64,000 nt of DNA from Pleurocapsa sp. PCC 7319 (GTDB lineage: Bacteria; Cyanobacteriota; Cyanobacteriia; Cyanobacteriales; Xenococcaceae): assembly GCF_000332195.1 (NCBI RefSeq), contig NZ_KB235922.1:6049322-6113321 (forward strand), in the 5' to 3' direction. The notes beneath the pieces were generated by a model, which saw only the letters and a list, made by a program, of their open reading frames with translations, searched no databases and had not been told where the DNA came from. The first letter of the stretch is position 1; each line of letters opens with the position of its first letter. Positions 29,778 through 39,140 of this stretch are shown piece by piece. A program made the translations under genes and the position numbers.

Positions 29778-31215
29778 ATTCTTTAGTTTGTAATTTACTA
29801 ATCAAATCATAAAATGGTTGCCAGTTGTTATCCTCGGAAATTGATTGCCAAACAGATTCAATAACTGTTCTAAGAAGGGCAGTCTGAGGATTATTAAATG
29901 TAAGGCGATCGCCTATTTTTTCCATTTCTGCTGCTGGCAGTTGATTGAGACACTTATGATATAAATCACGCCATATAGAGTTAATTTGATGATTAAACGT
30001 CGCATTTTCTAAAATTAAATTACTATCTTCTCGCCAACCATAATTAAATCCTTGGGCTAGTTCGGCAAAAAAGCCATGATAACTAATTTCTGTATCTCTT
30101 AATAGCTCGATAGTTTGAGCAAGTAATTCAATGGTAAATAATGGTTCAGATGCCTCAAATCCTAATTTTTGCAGCATCAATTTTTGGTAATACTTCTGAT
30201 AACAGTCATCGTATTGTGCTAAGCCAGCCTCTAAATTTGATTGCTCAGTAACCATTGCCAGAGGTAATTGCAGCATCTCTAAATTAAATTTACAGATATG
30301 TGGTTGATTGCCATAACTATACCGCCCACCATAATCAAAACTTGCTGCGGTAAACCGAGGATTATAAGTCGGAATAAAGGCATAGGGACCATAATCAAAA
30401 CTCTCCCCTGTAATCGACATATTATCAGTATTCAATACACCATGACAAAAACCAGCCGCCATCCACTGCGCTGCCAGCTCAGCAGTTCTGTTAACTAATG
30501 CTGCATAAAATTGACTATATTTATCTTCTGTCTCAGGAATATCGGGATAATAAACAGCAATAACACTATCTAAAAGCTTAGTAATATAATCTGGACGCTG
30601 AATGTAGTGTAATCGCTCAAAAGTACCAAAGCGGATATGAGAACTACTAAATCTGACCATCACTGAAGAACGAGTCGGGGAAGGCTCATCGCCCCGCCAG
30701 AGAGATTCTCCCGTTTCAATTAAACTTAAACAGCGAGAAGTCTTGACTCCTAATTGGTGCAAAGCTTCAGCAGCTAAAACTTCTCTGACTCCCCCTTTGA
30801 GGGTTAATCTACCATCTGCACTTCGGGAATAGGGTGTTCTCCCCGAACCTTTGGTTCCCAGATCGACAAGATTTCCATTTACATCTCTAACCTGTCCGTA
30901 TAGAAAACCTCTGCCATCCCCGAGGAAGGGATTATAAGCGCCAAATTGATAGCCGTGATAGCGTAAAGCTAAATAAGGACGTACTCCCTGAAACTTACCA
31001 AATGCTTCGATAAAATCGGCATCACTGATTGAAGTTGCCTCTAAACCTATCAATGGCAATAGTAAGTCGTTGCGATAACGTAAAAAATGTGCCGGAAACT
31101 CGGCAGCAGCTACTACATCGTAATAATCATCTCCCAATTTCTCCATCACTGGTTCGTATTCAAGATTCAAGAAAGGATTGAGATTGGGTTTCATCGCAGT
31201 TACAAAATTAGACAA
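29776..31215 (-). CDS. selO: Protein adenylyltransferase SelO/YdiU family
   Basis: A 479-residue pseudokinase-fold enzyme that transfers AMP to protein Ser/Thr/Tyr residues, linked to redox stress in other bacteria. Family motifs are [46 protein letters not shown], the catalytic-loop [12 protein letters not shown] and [14 protein letters not shown]. The C-terminus ends in ISKLQTKE, so the C-terminal Cys/Sec redox motif of many SelO proteins is not present. It is divergent from the CRR7-like gene. Confidence 0.92.
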   Translation of the reverse strand: MSNFVTAMKPNLNPFLNLEYEPVMEKLGDDYYDVVAAAEFPAHFLRYRNDLLLPLIGLEATSISDADFIEAFGKFQGVRPYLALRYHGYQFGAYNPFLGDGRGFLYGQVRDVNGNLVDLGTKGSGRTPYSRSADGRLTLKGGVREVLAAEALHQLGVKTSRCLSLIETGESLWRGDEPSPTRSSVMVRFSSSHIRFGTFERLHYIQRPDYITKLLDSVIAVYYPDIPETEDKYSQFYAALVNRTAELAAQWMAAGFCHGVLNTDNMSITGESFDYGPYAFIPTYNPRFTAASFDYGGRYSYGNQPHICKFNLEMLQLPLAMVTEQSNLEAGLAQYDDCYQKYYQKLMLQKLGFEASEPLFTIELLAQTIELLRDTEISYHGFFAELAQGFNYGWREDSNLILENATFNHQINSIWRDLYHKCLNQLPAAEMEKIGDRLTFNNPQTALLRTVIESVWQSISEDNNWQPFYDLISKLQTKE

Positions 31216-31274
31216 GAAACTAGCTTTAGAATTAATGTATAAGAAATTACTCTTGCTTGCTTACTTTTTCTCCC

Positions 31275-31532
31275 ATGCCAGATTCCATCATGTATCAAGA
31301 GGATGGCTATATTGTCCTCGAATCAGACCAAGTCGAAGAATTTATGTCCGCTGAAGAATTAAAAGCGAAGCTAGTCAGTTTTTTATTACTGGAAGAAGTA
31401 ACTATTCCCAAGGAATTAGAGCAGTTTGAATCAGCTGAGTTACAGGCGCAACATTTACTAGATCATTATTTTGAATTAGATATCGGTGCAGATAAATATC
31501 TCCAGTGGTATGTGGTGCGTTTGGAAAAGTAA
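31275..31532 (+). CDS. Chlororespiratory reduction 7 (CRR7)-like protein
   Basis: An 85-residue acidic protein: MPDSIMYQEDGYIVLESDQ, then EEFMSAEELKAKLVSFL and the ending DKYLQWYVVRLEK. The pattern resembles cyanobacterial/plastid CRR7, which is associated with NDH-1 assembly in chloroplasts. I place the start at ATG 31275; an upstream ATG at 31257 would add six residues. It sits 25 bases before the acyltransferase gene. The assignment rests on memory of the family and is moderate. Confidence 0.65.
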   Translation: MPDSIMYQEDGYIVLESDQVEEFMSAEELKAKLVSFLLLEEVTIPKELEQFESAELQAQHLLDHYFELDIGADKYLQWYVVRLEK

Positions 31533-31557
31533 ATTTAGGGAATTTTTCACCGATTAA

Positions 31558-32394
31558 ATGAGTCAAAAAAGTAAATTCACCGATATCAATGGGCGGTCGT
31601 TAGACGCCAGAAATCCGGAATTGATTGAGTCTTTTATGCCATTGTGGGAGTGGTTTTATCGCTATTATTTTCGTGTAAAAACTGATGGCTGGCATCATAT
31701 TCCCAATCAGGGTCAGGTGTTACTAGTCGGTTCACACAACGGTGGATTGGCAACTCCTGACATGGTAATGAGTATGTACGATTGGTTTCGTCGTTTCGGT
31801 ACCCAAAGACCAATCTATGGCTTAATGCATAGTAGTGTTTGGTCAGTGAATCCTCGATTAGCTAGACTGGGAGAGCAAACAGGAGCGATCGCCGCTCACC
31901 CCAAAATGGCGATCGCCGCCTTGAAAAGCGGGGCTAGTGTCTTAGTTTATCCAGGAGGCGCACAAGATGTATTTCGTCCCTATACTCAGCGGAACCAAAT
32001 AAATCTAGCTGGGAGAAAAGGTTTTATCAAATTAGCATTGCGAGAAAAAGTACCAATTGTGCCGATTATTTCTCACGGCGCACACGATACGATATTTGTC
32101 TTAGGAGATATTTATGAGCTAGTTAAACAACTTCATCAGTGGGGAATGCCTTGGTTATTTGATACAGACCCCGAAGTATTTCCTATCTACCTTGGTTTAC
32201 CTTGGGGAATTGGCATTGGTCCTCTTCCTAATATTCCCTTACCAGTACAAATTCACACTCGTGTCTTGCCACCAATTGTCTTCCCCCAAAATGGTCAACA
32301 AGCAGCACGCGATCGCGCTTATGTCGATCAATGTTATGAATTAGTGGTTAACACCATGCAAGAGGGATTAGATCAATTAATTACTGATTACTGA
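31558..32394 (+). CDS. PlsC/DGAT-like lysophospholipid acyltransferase
   Basis: A 278-residue acyltransferase. The catalytic His/Asp block is VGSHNGGLATPDMVM (~62). VLVYPGGAQDVFRPYT (~137) matches the GGAxE-type substrate-binding block of DGAT2-like proteins, and KGFIKLALREKVPIVPIISHG the next conserved block. Residues 20-35 (MPLWEWFYRYYFRVKTDGW) may dip into the membrane. It probably acylates a glycerolipid or a long-chain alcohol; the substrate is not evident. Its last residues, ITDY, are encoded by the TTACTGA heptamer array that spans the stop codon. Confidence 0.85.
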   Translation: MSQKSKFTDINGRSLDARNPELIESFMPLWEWFYRYYFRVKTDGWHHIPNQGQVLLVGSHNGGLATPDMVMSMYDWFRRFGTQRPIYGLMHSSVWSVNPRLARLGEQTGAIAAHPKMAIAALKSGASVLVYPGGAQDVFRPYTQRNQINLAGRKGFIKLALREKVPIVPIISHGAHDTIFVLGDIYELVKQLHQWGMPWLFDTDPEVFPIYLGLPWGIGIGPLPNIPLPVQIHTRVLPPIVFPQNGQQAARDRAYVDQCYELVVNTMQEGLDQLITDY

Positions 32395-32429
32395 TTACTG
32401 ATTACTGATTACTGATTACTGATTACTGA
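32381..32429 (+). repeat. TTACTGA heptamer array x7 spanning a stop codon
   Basis: Seven perfect tandem TTACTGA units. The acyltransferase TGA stop (32392-32394) is inside the second unit, so the array has grown over the end of the gene. Confidence 0.9.
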
Positions 32430-32593
32430 TTGCTTATTTCAGTATCACAGCAAAAAGTTCGGACATTTTGCTGAAATATCAATCAAAAACTCATTACTCA
32501 TTAATTGCAAAGTAGTCACTTTTAATTTCCTAAATATAATTTTGTACAGCTACAAAAGGTAAGCTTTATAAGTGGCGTTTGTAGAAAAAATTT

Positions 32594-33823
32594 ATGGCAA
32601 CGATTAACGATAACTATCTCAAACTCAAAGCAGGATATCTGTTTCCCGAAATTGCAAGAAGAGTCAACGCTTTTGCAACAGAAAATCCCGATGCACCGAT
32701 TATCAAGCTAGGAATTGGGGATGTTACCGAACCTTTACCCGCAGCTTGTCGTGAGGCAATTATTAAGGCTACCCATGAGATGGGCGATCGCGCTACTTTT
32801 AAAGGGTATGGTCCCGAACAAGGTTATCTTTGGTTAAGAGACAAAATTGCGCAACAAGACTTTCAGGCTCGCGATTGTGACATCGATGCCTCAGAAATCT
32901 TTATCTCAGATGGGTCTAAATGTGATTGTGGGAATATCCTAGATATTTTTGGTAAAGACAATAAGATTGCTGTTACCGATCCTGTGTATCCTGTATATGT
33001 TGATACTAACGTCATGGCAGGTCATACAGGAGAAGCAGATGAAACTGGTAAATATGAAGGTTTAGTTTATCTCCCCATCAGTGCCGACAACGACTTTACA
33101 GCAGAAATTCCTACGGAAAAAGTAGACTTAATTTATCTTTGCTTCCCCAATAACCCCACGGGGGCAACTGCTACTAAAGAACACCTAAAAGCTTGGGTAG
33201 ACTACGCTAGACAGCATGGTTCATTAATTCTCTTTGATGCCGCCTATGAAGCTTATATTACCGATCCTAATTTACCCCACTCCATTTACGAAATAGATGG
33301 AGCAAAGGACTGCGCGATCGAGTTTCGTTCATTTTCCAAAAATGCTGGCTTTACAGGTACTCGTTGCGCCTTAACTGTAGTTCCGCAAAACCTAACAGGT
33401 CAAGCTACTGATGGTTCAGACGTGAAACTATGGCAACTTTGGAATCGTCGTCAATCAACTAAATTTAATGGTGTATCATACATCGTACAACGAGGAGCAG
33501 AAGCAGTTTATTCTGAAGCTGGACAAGCACAGATAAAAAAATTGATTAGCTTCTATTTAGAAAACGCTAAAATTATCCGCGAACAGCTTACAGCAGCGGG
33601 AATTCAGGTATATGGAGGGGTCAATGCTCCTTATGTCTGGGTCAAAACTCCTAACGGCTTATCAAGCTGGGATTTCTTTGATAAACTGCTGCTCAACTGT
33701 AACGTAGTTGGGACACCAGGATCTGGTTTTGGTGCCGCAGGGGAAGGCTATTTCCGTATTTCTGCCTTTAATAGTCGCGACAATGTTAACGAGGCGATGA
33801 AACGCATTAGCGAAAAGTTTTAG
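32594..33823 (+). CDS. dapL: LL-diaminopimelate aminotransferase
   Basis: A 409-residue PLP enzyme (fold type I) that makes LL-diaminopimelate from tetrahydrodipicolinate, the one-step DAP route of cyanobacteria and plants, feeding lysine and peptidoglycan synthesis. Seen: [20 protein letters not shown] at the N-terminus, [45 protein letters not shown] and the PLP-Lys block [15 protein letters not shown]. The length is exact for DapL. Confidence 0.97.
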   Translation: MATINDNYLKLKAGYLFPEIARRVNAFATENPDAPIIKLGIGDVTEPLPAACREAIIKATHEMGDRATFKGYGPEQGYLWLRDKIAQQDFQARDCDIDASEIFISDGSKCDCGNILDIFGKDNKIAVTDPVYPVYVDTNVMAGHTGEADETGKYEGLVYLPISADNDFTAEIPTEKVDLIYLCFPNNPTGATATKEHLKAWVDYARQHGSLILFDAAYEAYITDPNLPHSIYEIDGAKDCAIEFRSFSKNAGFTGTRCALTVVPQNLTGQATDGSDVKLWQLWNRRQSTKFNGVSYIVQRGAEAVYSEAGQAQIKKLISFYLENAKIIREQLTAAGIQVYGGVNAPYVWVKTPNGLSSWDFFDKLLLNCNVVGTPGSGFGAAGEGYFRISAFNSRDNVNEAMKRISEKF

Positions 33824-33840
33824 ACATGATCGAGTTTGAA

Positions 33841-34563
33841 TTAATTTAGATTTAATTTAACTGTTTTTATTGCTGCTTCGGCAGCTTTTTTTTCAGCTTC
33901 TTGTTTACGACGACCTGTCCCAACTCCATATACCTTGCCATTTATTAGTACTTGAGCTGTAAATTGTTTAGCGTGATCGGGTCCTGATTCGTCAATAATT
34001 TGATAAGTTGGTCTAGTTTGATATTCAGCTAGTGCCCATTGTTGGAAACGATTTTTGCTATCAATAAATGTTTCTTGAGGTTGAACTAAATTTTGGTTGA
34101 CATCTAAATTAGAGCCTAAAGAATCGTTGACTAATTTCTCTGCTAAAGGTCGAAAAATTTTTAAAATATATTCCCTAACTGCTTCAATTCCGGTATCGAG
34201 AAAATAAGCACCCAACGTAGCTTCAAAAGTATCGTTAAGTAAGGATGGGTTGTCTCTACCTCCGTCCTTGTCAGCTCCTTTTCCTAAGCGCATTAATTTT
34301 CCGAGACCTAATTCCGCTCCTAATTTGCCTAATTGCGTTTCGTCGACTAATCGCGATCGCAGGTGAGTTAATTGAGCTTCGTTGATCGAAGGATACATTA
34401 CGTAGAGCATCTCGGCGATCACAAAACCGAGAACCGCATCACCAAGAAATTCTAAGCGTTCATTATCTTCTCCCGCTCCAGGATGTTCGTTGACGTAAGA
34501 GCGATGGGTTAGAGCTAAATTAAACAATTCCAGATTTTTAAATGATGGTAATTCTGAATTCAT
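33841..34563 (-). CDS. rnc: Ribonuclease III
   Basis: A 240-residue double-strand RNA endonuclease. The catalytic domain carries the signature NERLEFLGDAVLGFVIAEML (~40) and a second metal-binding block LLNDTFEATLGAYFLDTG (~107). A C-terminal dsRNA-binding domain (~165-235) contains DHAKQFTAQVLINGKVYGVG and KKAAEAAI. It processes rRNA precursors and structured RNAs. It converges on dapL with only 17 bases between them. Confidence 0.95.
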   Translation of the reverse strand: MNSELPSFKNLELFNLALTHRSYVNEHPGAGEDNERLEFLGDAVLGFVIAEMLYVMYPSINEAQLTHLRSRLVDETQLGKLGAELGLGKLMRLGKGADKDGGRDNPSLLNDTFEATLGAYFLDTGIEAVREYILKIFRPLAEKLVNDSLGSNLDVNQNLVQPQETFIDSKNRFQQWALAEYQTRPTYQIIDESGPDHAKQFTAQVLINGKVYGVGTGRRKQEAEKKAAEAAIKTVKLNLN

Positions 34564-34715
34564 TTTTAATTCTTAATTGAAACTCGACTTTCAAGATGGA
34601 AAACAAAAGATGATTTGTCAAGTTTTGTTACAAAACGCATAAATATAATCTGGGTAAGAGAAGTAATCAATAGTTGAAGATCTTTCGATCTTTTATTTTG
34701 ATTGGACTCTAATAA

Positions 34716-35684
34716 ATGACGAGCATCAATAAGTTTGAGCAAGAAAAATATGAACAAGTGCAACAACTTTTACAACAAGTTCAAGCTACAAACAACTTTC
34801 AACTGCAAGAATTAGTCATTAACCAAATTGCGGTGAAAATTTTGCGATCGCGTCCATTATGTCGTCGATTTAATGGTAAGCCCCTAACTGGAGTTTATCA
34901 AGAAATTTATGACCAAGCTAAAGAACAATTAGTCGCTCTTATTCAGCAACATTCAGCAAAATCAAGTCTGTTAACAAACGGTAATCATTTCTCAAATTAC
35001 CAACAGCTCACGCCGGATTATTTATACTCAATACAAACAGAAATTTTTCAAAGAATACTCAATGATAATCAATTGAAAAAACTGTGTTTAAATGCACAAA
35101 ATTTTTTGGTCAATAGTGAACTGAGAACTTATGCTCTAACCGAATTAATTAAGGCAATCAAACTATCTGGTAAATTATGCCGTCCCCATATGAATAAATT
35201 CCCTCCTAATTTATATAATCTTCTCTATCAAGAAGCTCTAAGTGAAACCTATATATATATATGTTTGAATATCGACTTATACGATCCTGAACGTGGACAA
35301 AAAAAATTCATGAATTGGGTTAATTTCAATTTAGACAAACTTTTACTTAAATGTTATGAAAGATATAATAAGTATAGTAAATATGAGCTTTCTTCTTTTC
35401 AAGACTTAGAGCAAATTAAGCAACCCTTTGAGCATCAAGATTTAAGCAAATTACTCAGACAATATCTGAGTCAAGATCCAGATAATATTTTTCGCGAAGC
35501 TTATATTAGAAATAGACCAAATGCCAACTTTCGTCAGATTGCTCTAGCTAAATTTTCTGGTCAAAGTTGGATAGAAATATCGCTGCAACTAGATATCCCA
35601 GTCTCAACCCTAAGTAGTTTTTACAATCGATGGTGCCGTCGATTCGCACCCATATTAAAAACAGAATTAAAAAAGTATCTTTAG
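34716..35684 (+). CDS. Divergent sigma-70-like regulator
   Basis: A 322-residue basic protein. The segment YQEALSETYIYICLNIDLYD followed by PERGQKKFMNWVNFNLD (~168-205) resembles sigma region 2 (y-D-p-e-r-G..kF..w/y), and WIEISLQLDIPVSTLSSFYN (~287-306) is a region-4-like helix-turn-helix. Regions 1 and 3 are not evident, so it could be an ECF/group-3-like sigma or a sigma-derived regulator. It is first in a three-gene operon (29-base gap to DUF1822, then CHAT-CHASE2). A second sigma/DUF1822 pair at 54.4-56.8 kb has the same order. The start at ATG 34716 lacks a strong ribosome binding site. Confidence 0.72.
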   Translation: MTSINKFEQEKYEQVQQLLQQVQATNNFQLQELVINQIAVKILRSRPLCRRFNGKPLTGVYQEIYDQAKEQLVALIQQHSAKSSLLTNGNHFSNYQQLTPDYLYSIQTEIFQRILNDNQLKKLCLNAQNFLVNSELRTYALTELIKAIKLSGKLCRPHMNKFPPNLYNLLYQEALSETYIYICLNIDLYDPERGQKKFMNWVNFNLDKLLLKCYERYNKYSKYELSSFQDLEQIKQPFEHQDLSKLLRQYLSQDPDNIFREAYIRNRPNANFRQIALAKFSGQSWIEISLQLDIPVSTLSSFYNRWCRRFAPILKTELKKYL

Positions 35685-35713
35685 CTACATAACTAGGAGA
35701 AAATATATTAAAA

Positions 35714-36652
35714 ATGAATCTTCAATCAGAGATATTTCAACAAATTACTATTCCTGCCAAAGCTCGCATAAAGGCGGAACAATTTCGTCGCTATCAGTCT
35801 CAAGGAACAAAAGCAAAACAAGTTTATCTCAACACTTTAGCTGTATTTATAGCTAATTATTATCTCAATTCATTAGGTTGGGCGACTAATTTGGAGAGCA
35901 GTGATAGCTGGAATCCTATATTTCAAACCATGATGGACGTTGCCGATCTGCAAATTCCTAATTGTGGCAAATTGGAATGTCGAGTTGTTTTAAATCACCA
36001 AGATACGGTTACTATTCCGCCTGAAGTCTGGTATAAGAGAATTGGTTACTTAGTAATTAGGCTAGACGAATCTTTAAGCCAAGGGACGTTGCTAGGATTC
36101 ATTCCTGAGATCAAACAAGTTGAATTACCTCTTAATCAACTAGAATCATTAGCACAATTTCCTGCTTACCTAAACCAGCAAAAATCAATGGCATCAGTTC
36201 AATCTGTTAGCCTTAGTAGATGGTTATCTGGAGCATTAGATTGCGGCTGGTATAAATTAGAAGAACTATTGTTGCCCCCTATAGCTCTCAACTTTAGGAG
36301 TCCACCAAAAGTAGCTAACCAGCACCTGAAAAACTTATCCACACAAGTTAGTCGAGTTAAGTTAGTCAGGTTGGAAAATATTAGTCACGATATTGCTTTG
36401 GTATTGAACATCCAGCCGGAGAGAAATGATGAATTTAATATTTCGGTTACAGTTTGCCATAGGGAAGAACATCAATACCTACCAGAAGGTTTAGAATTAG
36501 TCATCTTAGACGAAGTTATGCGTCCCGTAATGATTGCTCAAGCTAATCAGACAGAGACTATTGAATTCTGTTTTAGTGGCAAATTGAGAGAAAGTTTTAG
36601 TGTTGAATTATCTTTAGATGAGAATATCAAGGTAGAAAGCTTTATTATTTGA
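35714..36652 (+). CDS. DUF1822 family protein
   Basis: A 312-residue protein of DUF1822, a cyanobacterial family of unknown function. Shared landmarks with the second DUF1822 protein here are YLNTLAVFIANYYLNSLGW near residue 40, the block IPPEVWYKRIGYLVIRLDES near 100 (compare VPQEW..IP.W..DYYLAVQ in the other) and a C-terminal region LRESFSVELSLDENIKVE. No signal peptide or membrane helix is seen. An AGGAGA lies about 15 bases before ATG 35714. Position between a sigma-like gene and a CHAT-CHASE2 gene suggests it couples the two, for example as anti-sigma factor or protease substrate; this is inference. Confidence 0.78.
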   Translation: MNLQSEIFQQITIPAKARIKAEQFRRYQSQGTKAKQVYLNTLAVFIANYYLNSLGWATNLESSDSWNPIFQTMMDVADLQIPNCGKLECRVVLNHQDTVTIPPEVWYKRIGYLVIRLDESLSQGTLLGFIPEIKQVELPLNQLESLAQFPAYLNQQKSMASVQSVSLSRWLSGALDCGWYKLEELLLPPIALNFRSPPKVANQHLKNLSTQVSRVKLVRLENISHDIALVLNIQPERNDEFNISVTVCHREEHQYLPEGLELVILDEVMRPVMIAQANQTETIEFCFSGKLRESFSVELSLDENIKVESFII

Positions 36653-36684
36653 TGGTTGGCAGATTAGTTGTTAATTGTTGATTG

Positions 36685-39006
36685 ATGACCAAGTTAGTAA
36701 TTTTGAAGCTAAGTGGTGATTTTGAGTCAGGGTTTCAAATTAGCCTCGAAATTGGACTAGAAGGAAAGTCGGCTGACTGCGGCTTTTCAGGATTCTTACC
36801 CCCTGCAACTGAATTGAGACGATGTCTAGCTCAGTTGCAAGACCTATACCGACAGCAGAGCCAAAATTGTCGTATCAAGCCTCAGCAAATTATCTATGAT
36901 GGCTCGATCAATCCTCATAAACAGTTAGTCAAATCAGCTGCCAAGTTACACCAAGAATTACAAAATTGGCTTAATTATCCTAGTTTTAATTCAGTTGATA
37001 AACATCTGCGAGAAGAGTTGAATCGACAAGAAGTAATTAGAATGCTGATTTGTAGTAATTGCCTCGAAATATATCAGCTACCTTGGTGTTGTTGGGATCT
37101 AGTAGATAACTACCCAAAGTTAGAAATTGCCATCAGTAATTTTAATTTCGAGCGGGTGCCAACTATCCATAAGCCATTTAAAACTGGTAAAGTCAAGATT
37201 TTGGCAATTTTGGGAGATGGCCGAGGTTTGAATTTAGAGGCTGATCGGGCTTTTCTGAATTCTTTAGCAGAGGGAGAAGTCATCTTTTTGATTGAGCCAA
37301 CTCGCCAGGAACTATACGCTCATCTCTGGCAAGATTCCTGGGATATTATTTTTTTCGCGGGACATAGTCAGACTATAGCTAGACAAGGATTGCTCTCACT
37401 TAACGCTGAGGATCAATTAACCATTGAAGAATTAAGACCTGGTTTTAAACAAGCGATCGCTTCAGGACTTCAGTTAGCAATTTTTAATTCTTGTGATGGA
37501 TTGGGTATAGCTGAAGAGTTAGGGCAATTATCCTTACCTCAGTCGATTGTAATGCGTTGGCCCATACCAGATATTATGGCGCAACAGTTTGTTAAATATT
37601 TGCTGCAAGCTTATGCCGGAGGGAACTCTCTCTACATCTCTACCAGAATGGCCAGAGAGCAATTGCAAGGTTGGGAAAAACAGTTTCCCTGTGCTGCCTG
37701 GCTCCCGATAATTTATCAGAATCCAGCAATTATCCCGCCCAAATGGGCAGATTTACGAGGAAATCAGCAAAAAAATACTTCTAAGGCTCAACTACGCTGG
37801 CAACCACAATTATTAGCCTCGATCTCAATAATTAGTGCTGTCGCTACTATGTTAGTTTGGCTGATGCAAACTGGGAGCTGGTTACAAGCAGGAGAATTAA
37901 ATGCTTACGATCGCTTTATAGGTTGGCGGACTACTCCCCCTGCAGATGAACGAATCTTGATCATTACTATCGATGATCAAGATATCCAGTATCAAAGAGA
38001 GCAAAATCTGGCAACAAATATGCGTGGCTCTCTTAGTGATGAAGCCTTAGCCCAACTAATAACTAGGTTGCAACCTGGGCAACCTAAAGCGATCGCCTCA
38101 GATATAATTCATGATTTTCCTTTCTCTCCCAAATTAGCAGATATTATCGCCCAAACTGATGATTTTTTCGCTATTTGTCGTGTCAAAATTGACCAAGCTC
38201 AACTAGTTAGTATTGCTCCCCCATCCCAACTCCCCCCTGAGCAAGTGGGCTTTAGTAATTGGGCGGTAGATGATGATAAAACAATTCGCCGCCAAATTTT
38301 AGGTATGTCTCCAGATCAAGTATGCCAAAGTGGCTTCTCATTTGGTTTACGCCTTGCTCTTAAATATTTGGATCATCCCCCTGCCAAACTAAATCAACAG
38401 GGTTTATTACAAATTGGCGAGACTGTATTTCCTAAACTAAGTGCTTCAAGTGGAGGATATCATTTACCCGAGGCTCAAGGTTATCAAGTTTTATTGAACT
38501 ATCGCCATACTTCACCTCAAACTATTGCCCTAAGAGAAATTTTTACTATTCCGGAGCAATCTCTAGCAAAACTAGTCCAAGACAAAATTGTTTTTTTGGG
38601 AGTAGTGGGACACAATCACGATCTACATCTCACTCCCTTGAGCAAAGGAAAACATACAGAAAGTCTTCCCGGAGTGGTAATCCATGCCCAAATGACTAGT
38701 CAAATAATTAGTGCGGTATTAGGAGAACAAAAACTACTATGGTGGTTCTCAGATAAAGTCGAATTAATTTGGGTTGCTCTTTGGTCTGCGGTTGGTAGTA
38801 TCATCATCATTTTGCTACGACGTTCGATTATCAAAATAGCTGTCAGTATTTATCTTGCTTTGACAGTTCTTTTAGGCTGCTGTTGGCTATTGTTTCTCAA
38901 TGGAGGCTGGATTATTGCGATCGCTCCTGCTTGGGGTCTATTGATATCTGCTGCTCTCACCGCTGTTTATCGTCGAACCCAATCTGTTGACATTCCCCAC
39001 GCATGA
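36685..39006 (+). CDS. CHAT-CHASE2 membrane protein (caspase-like sensor)
   Basis: About 773 residues in three parts. The N-terminal ~360 residues include a CHAT (caspase-HetF) domain; the dyad is probably His227 in FFAGHSQT and Cys270 in AIFNSCDGLG. A transmembrane helix (~376-397, ASISIISAVATMLVWLM) leads to an extracytoplasmic CHASE2 sensor (~405-690, with DERILIITIDDQDI and LPGVVIHAQMTSQIIS), then three helices (~692-761). I chose ATG 36685 over TTG 36682. CHAT domains are caspase-like proteases; CHASE2 is a sensory domain. It closes the sigma-DUF1822 operon. The last five codons (DIPHA) and stop come from a TnpB transposon right end. Confidence 0.88.
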   Translation: MTKLVILKLSGDFESGFQISLEIGLEGKSADCGFSGFLPPATELRRCLAQLQDLYRQQSQNCRIKPQQIIYDGSINPHKQLVKSAAKLHQELQNWLNYPSFNSVDKHLREELNRQEVIRMLICSNCLEIYQLPWCCWDLVDNYPKLEIAISNFNFERVPTIHKPFKTGKVKILAILGDGRGLNLEADRAFLNSLAEGEVIFLIEPTRQELYAHLWQDSWDIIFFAGHSQTIARQGLLSLNAEDQLTIEELRPGFKQAIASGLQLAIFNSCDGLGIAEELGQLSLPQSIVMRWPIPDIMAQQFVKYLLQAYAGGNSLYISTRMAREQLQGWEKQFPCAAWLPIIYQNPAIIPPKWADLRGNQQKNTSKAQLRWQPQLLASISIISAVATMLVWLMQTGSWLQAGELNAYDRFIGWRTTPPADERILIITIDDQDIQYQREQNLATNMRGSLSDEALAQLITRLQPGQPKAIASDIIHDFPFSPKLADIIAQTDDFFAICRVKIDQAQLVSIAPPSQLPPEQVGFSNWAVDDDKTIRRQILGMSPDQVCQSGFSFGLRLALKYLDHPPAKLNQQGLLQIGETVFPKLSASSGGYHLPEAQGYQVLLNYRHTSPQTIALREIFTIPEQSLAKLVQDKIVFLGVVGHNHDLHLTPLSKGKHTESLPGVVIHAQMTSQIISAVLGEQKLLWWFSDKVELIWVALWSAVGSIIIILLRRSIIKIAVSIYLALTVLLGCCWLLFLNGGWIIAIAPAWGLLISAALTAVYRRTQSVDIPHA

Positions 39007-39140
39007 ATGCGGGAGATTCTTGGTTCGTAGAAAAAACTTACCCTGACAAATTCTCATCAGCCAAGATAGAGGTTTCGTCTCCCCAAGCTTTAGATCCCGT
39101 GTGTCCCACGGTACTTAATCCTAAAGAGAGGATGTTTCTG
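38987..39140 (-). ncRNA. Probable omega-RNA of the second TnpB
   Basis: The tnpB 3' end (STVGHTGSKAWGDETS region) plus the right-end hairpin CCCGCATTCATGCGTGGG is the usual source of the TnpB guide RNA. The guide would read into the CHAT-CHASE2 3' end (minus strand from 38986). Inferred from the family; extent approximate. Confidence 0.4.
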
